Below, in pieces: positions 62,574 to 64,000 of a stretch of DNA of 64,000 nt. The position numbers were made by a program, and so were the translations under genes. Origin of the DNA: Bacteroidota bacterium (lineage in GTDB: Bacteria > Bacteroidota > Bacteroidia > Flavobacteriales > Weeksellaceae). Numbering within the stretch: position 1 is the stretch's first letter; each line of letters opens with the position of its first letter. The DNA lies in the NCBI GenBank assembly GCA_018902795.1, contig JAHIQD010000020.1:236145-300144 (forward strand), read 5' to 3'. The notes under the pieces were generated by a model that saw nothing but the letters and a program-made list of their open reading frames with translations, was not told the origin of the DNA and did no database searches.

Positions 62574-63266
62574 CTAAAATTCCAGTATGCCTGTTCCACT
62601 GTTCAGGGTGTCTGCAAAATATACATTTCCCATTTTGGTAACTTCTTTTTGCTGCGTATGTCCTACTACCTGTGTAAAAGGAAAAGGATGCTGTAACAAA
62701 CTGAAGGGACGGATCCAACACGGCCCTTCCTTTTCACTCTCTCCGTTTCCTTCAAGATCATCGTCGACTTGCTGATATTCAAATGCTCCCGGATACTTCC
62801 AAAATAGCTTATTGATGAGATTCATTATATCTTCAGGATCGGAACACGTTATATCGAACATATTTTCAAACCAATGTTTCGAAATGCCGGCATGAGAAAA
62901 CATGATTTTACAGTGATCATCATAATACGACATCTTTAACTTTTGCTTATCGAAAAAGGGTTGAAGTATTGAATTAATTTTGTCCGCATTTTCAGGCTGA
63001 TAACCACTACACGTGCCGAACACGCCATTTAAATAATGAAGATCGTGGTTTCCGCAGAGTAGCACCACCCTGTCGGAATTTTGATTTTTAAACTCCAAAA
63101 TATCACGGAAATTTCGGATTTCATCTTCAATTCCAATTTTGAAATTACGGCTGTCAAAGTAATCTCCGAGAAAGACCACCTTTTGGAAATTCTTGCCGTA
63201 AATAATTTCTTTCCAAATGGGATTTCCGTGGAGATCGGGAATAACGACTAATTTTTGTGTTTGCAT
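62574..63266 (-). CDS. Calcineurin-like metallophosphoesterase
   Basis: 230 residues from ATG 63266 (MQTQKLVVIPDLHGNPIWKE). Motifs are IPDLHGN (DxH), VFLGDYFDSR (GDxxD), LLCGNHDLHYLNG (GNHD), FSHAGIS and VVGHTQQ (GHTxx). All metal-binding motifs are present, so it should be an active phosphoesterase (nucleotide, RNA or protein phosphate; substrate unknown). It forms its own cassette between two copies of the hairpin-promoter unit. The promoter-like TATCTTTG lies just 4 bases before the ATG, which would give an almost leaderless mRNA. Confidence 0.9.
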   Translation of the reverse strand: MQTQKLVVIPDLHGNPIWKEIIYGKNFQKVVFLGDYFDSRNFKIGIEDEIRNFRDILEFKNQNSDRVVLLCGNHDLHYLNGVFGTCSGYQPENADKINSILQPFFDKQKLKMSYYDDHCKIMFSHAGISKHWFENMFDITCSDPEDIMNLINKLFWKYPGAFEYQQVDDDLEGNGESEKEGPCWIRPFSLLQHPFPFTQVVGHTQQKEVTKMGNVYFADTLNSGTGILEF

Positions 63267-63270
63267 TCTG

Positions 63271-63304
63271 CAAAGATAAAACCCCACAACTGCAAATTGT
63301 GGGG
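63271..63304 (-). promoter_or_regulatory. Hairpin-promoter unit B
   Basis: The hairpin at 63282-63304 is identical to unit A over all 23 bases. On the minus strand it is followed by TTTTATCTTTGC, with TATCTTTG (63271-63278) matching TAnnTTTG. Downstream the sequence CAAACACAAAA is shared with unit C. Confidence 0.75.
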
Positions 63305-63313
63305 TTTCGATTC

Positions 63314-63853
63314 TTATTCAAGTACTTTCTTAATTTTTAAGATCTCTTCATCCGCCTCTTGCATTAAGCTGAAAATATCCTTCTTTATTCTGTCTAAGTT
63401 TTTTAAATTCGCTGAAATCGCGTTATTTGAAAAATTGCATGGTGATATTTTATAATACTCCACATACTGTTCCAATTGATGAGTGATTTTCTGTTTGGAT
63501 TCGTCAGCTATGGGAAGTCCATTCACAAATTTTCTCCATTCCTTATTACCTTTCGCACCATTGCATTTTTTACATGCGGGTACAAGATTTCCCAGCACAT
63601 TACCAAAACCACCATATTCGCCCTTGAGAACTAAAGCATGTAAGTGGTCCCATGTATCTGCCTTTTTGCCACAATAAACACATAAAATTTTTGATGGAAC
63701 CTGGCCGAGTAACTTTAAGGCGTGCTTAACATCTCGTTCCTCATAAATGCCGGTTCTAGCTAATCCATTTGCGAATGCATGATTAATTGTTGTTTGCCGA
63801 TTTGCCAATATCGAATAGGGCAATAAATATTTCTTAATAGAATTGATTTTCAT
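63314..63853 (-). CDS. HNH endonuclease family protein
   Basis: 179 residues from ATG 63853 (MKINSIKKYLLPYSILANRQ). The HNH/zinc-finger motif is CVYCGKKADTWDHLHALVLKGEY..NLVPACKKCNGAKGNKEW: CxxC, Asp-His, Asn, CxxC. This is the McrA/Cas9-like HNH class with two zinc-binding Cys pairs. It may cut DNA; it stands alone in its cassette without a visible specificity subunit. It lies between units B and C. Confidence 0.88.
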   Translation of the reverse strand: MKINSIKKYLLPYSILANRQTTINHAFANGLARTGIYEERDVKHALKLLGQVPSKILCVYCGKKADTWDHLHALVLKGEYGGFGNVLGNLVPACKKCNGAKGNKEWRKFVNGLPIADESKQKITHQLEQYVEYYKISPCNFSNNAISANLKNLDRIKKDIFSLMQEADEEILKIKKVLE

Positions 63854-63890
63854 ATTTTTACTTAAAATTAAATTTTGTGTTTGACTGCAG

Positions 63891-63924
63891 CAAAAATAAA
63901 ACCCCACAACTGCAAATTGTGGGG
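63891..63924 (-). promoter_or_regulatory. Hairpin-promoter unit C
   Basis: The hairpin at 63902-63924 is identical to units A and B. On the minus strand it is followed by TTTTATTTTTGC, with TATTTTTG (63891-63898) matching TAnnTTTG, then CAAACACAAAA as in unit B. The HNH ATG is about 37 bases on. Confidence 0.75.
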
Positions 63925-64000
63925 TTGAGATAAATATGTTTGATTAATAAAAACATTTCATATTTAATAGTTTACCTCTACGATTAATCATGCATTCGCA

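Noticed and set aside
62519..63924. Classical integron cassette array with attC sites
   Set aside because: The hairpins are only 23 bp and identical, without the R/L box pattern of attC, and no IntI is seen; a different mechanism or simple repeats must be assumed.

Overview
The window looks like a chromosome segment from a Bacteroidota bacterium of the Flavobacteriales, most like Chryseobacterium and its relatives (Weeksellaceae). The evidence is AT-rich DNA, promoters with the TAnnTTTG -7 element, very AT-rich leaders, and a gene set typical of that group: S9 and M28 peptidases, TPR/AraC membrane regulators, a fused branched-chain 2-oxoacid dehydrogenase E1, an L-lysine 6-transaminase pair, and DUF6266, FISUMP, DUF2911 and DUF4286 proteins. 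No rRNA, tRNA or CRISPR array was found.

Layout. 1-585 is non-coding and holds three copies of a palindromic hairpin about 103 bp apart. 610-7413 has an amidohydrolase, an ankyrin protein, an AraC regulator, an alkyladenine glycosylase, a FISUMP protein and a HipBA pair. 7668-9712 is an IS3-family element inserted into, and replacing part of, a second IS3-family element; a small membrane-protein ORF is cut at its left end. 9791-27785 is an integrated island of about 18 kb. 27765-60157 is mostly core chromosome: mnmE, an M24 peptidase, gyrA, an acyl-CoA reductase and ferredoxin, serC-serA-DUF1015, M28 peptidase-diacylglycerol kinase, S9 peptidase, lpd, a fused E1, lysine catabolism and ada. 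60273-64000 is a second accessory region that begins with a remnant of the 3' end of carB.

The island is the best-supported new observation. Its integrase lies next to mnmE, and the last 21 bp of mnmE (codons for KFCIGK plus stop) are repeated with one mismatch at 9791-9811, giving attL and attR. This is the same gene end used by Salmonella genomic island SGI1. The island carries a replication/integration module (tyrosine integrase, two excisionase-like HTH proteins, a BT4734/VirE-N protein, a PriCT/DUF3987 protein). It also carries an AlwI-like restriction-modification operon with two adenine methyltransferases, and a long prokaryotic Argonaute whose PIWI domain appears to lack catalytic aspartates while its MID pocket is intact. 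Five small genes of unknown or weakly known function follow the Argonaute on the same strand and are candidate partners. No relaxase or conjugation gene is present. A 700-base GC-rich non-coding stretch with a long hairpin is a candidate cis-acting site.

The right-end accessory region has a WYL regulator facing a series of minus-strand units: AlbA_2 protein plus a small partner, a metallophosphoesterase, and an HNH endonuclease. Each unit is preceded by an identical 23-bp hairpin followed by a TAnnTTTG-like promoter. This looks like a modular array of insulated gene cassettes and probably continues past the window.
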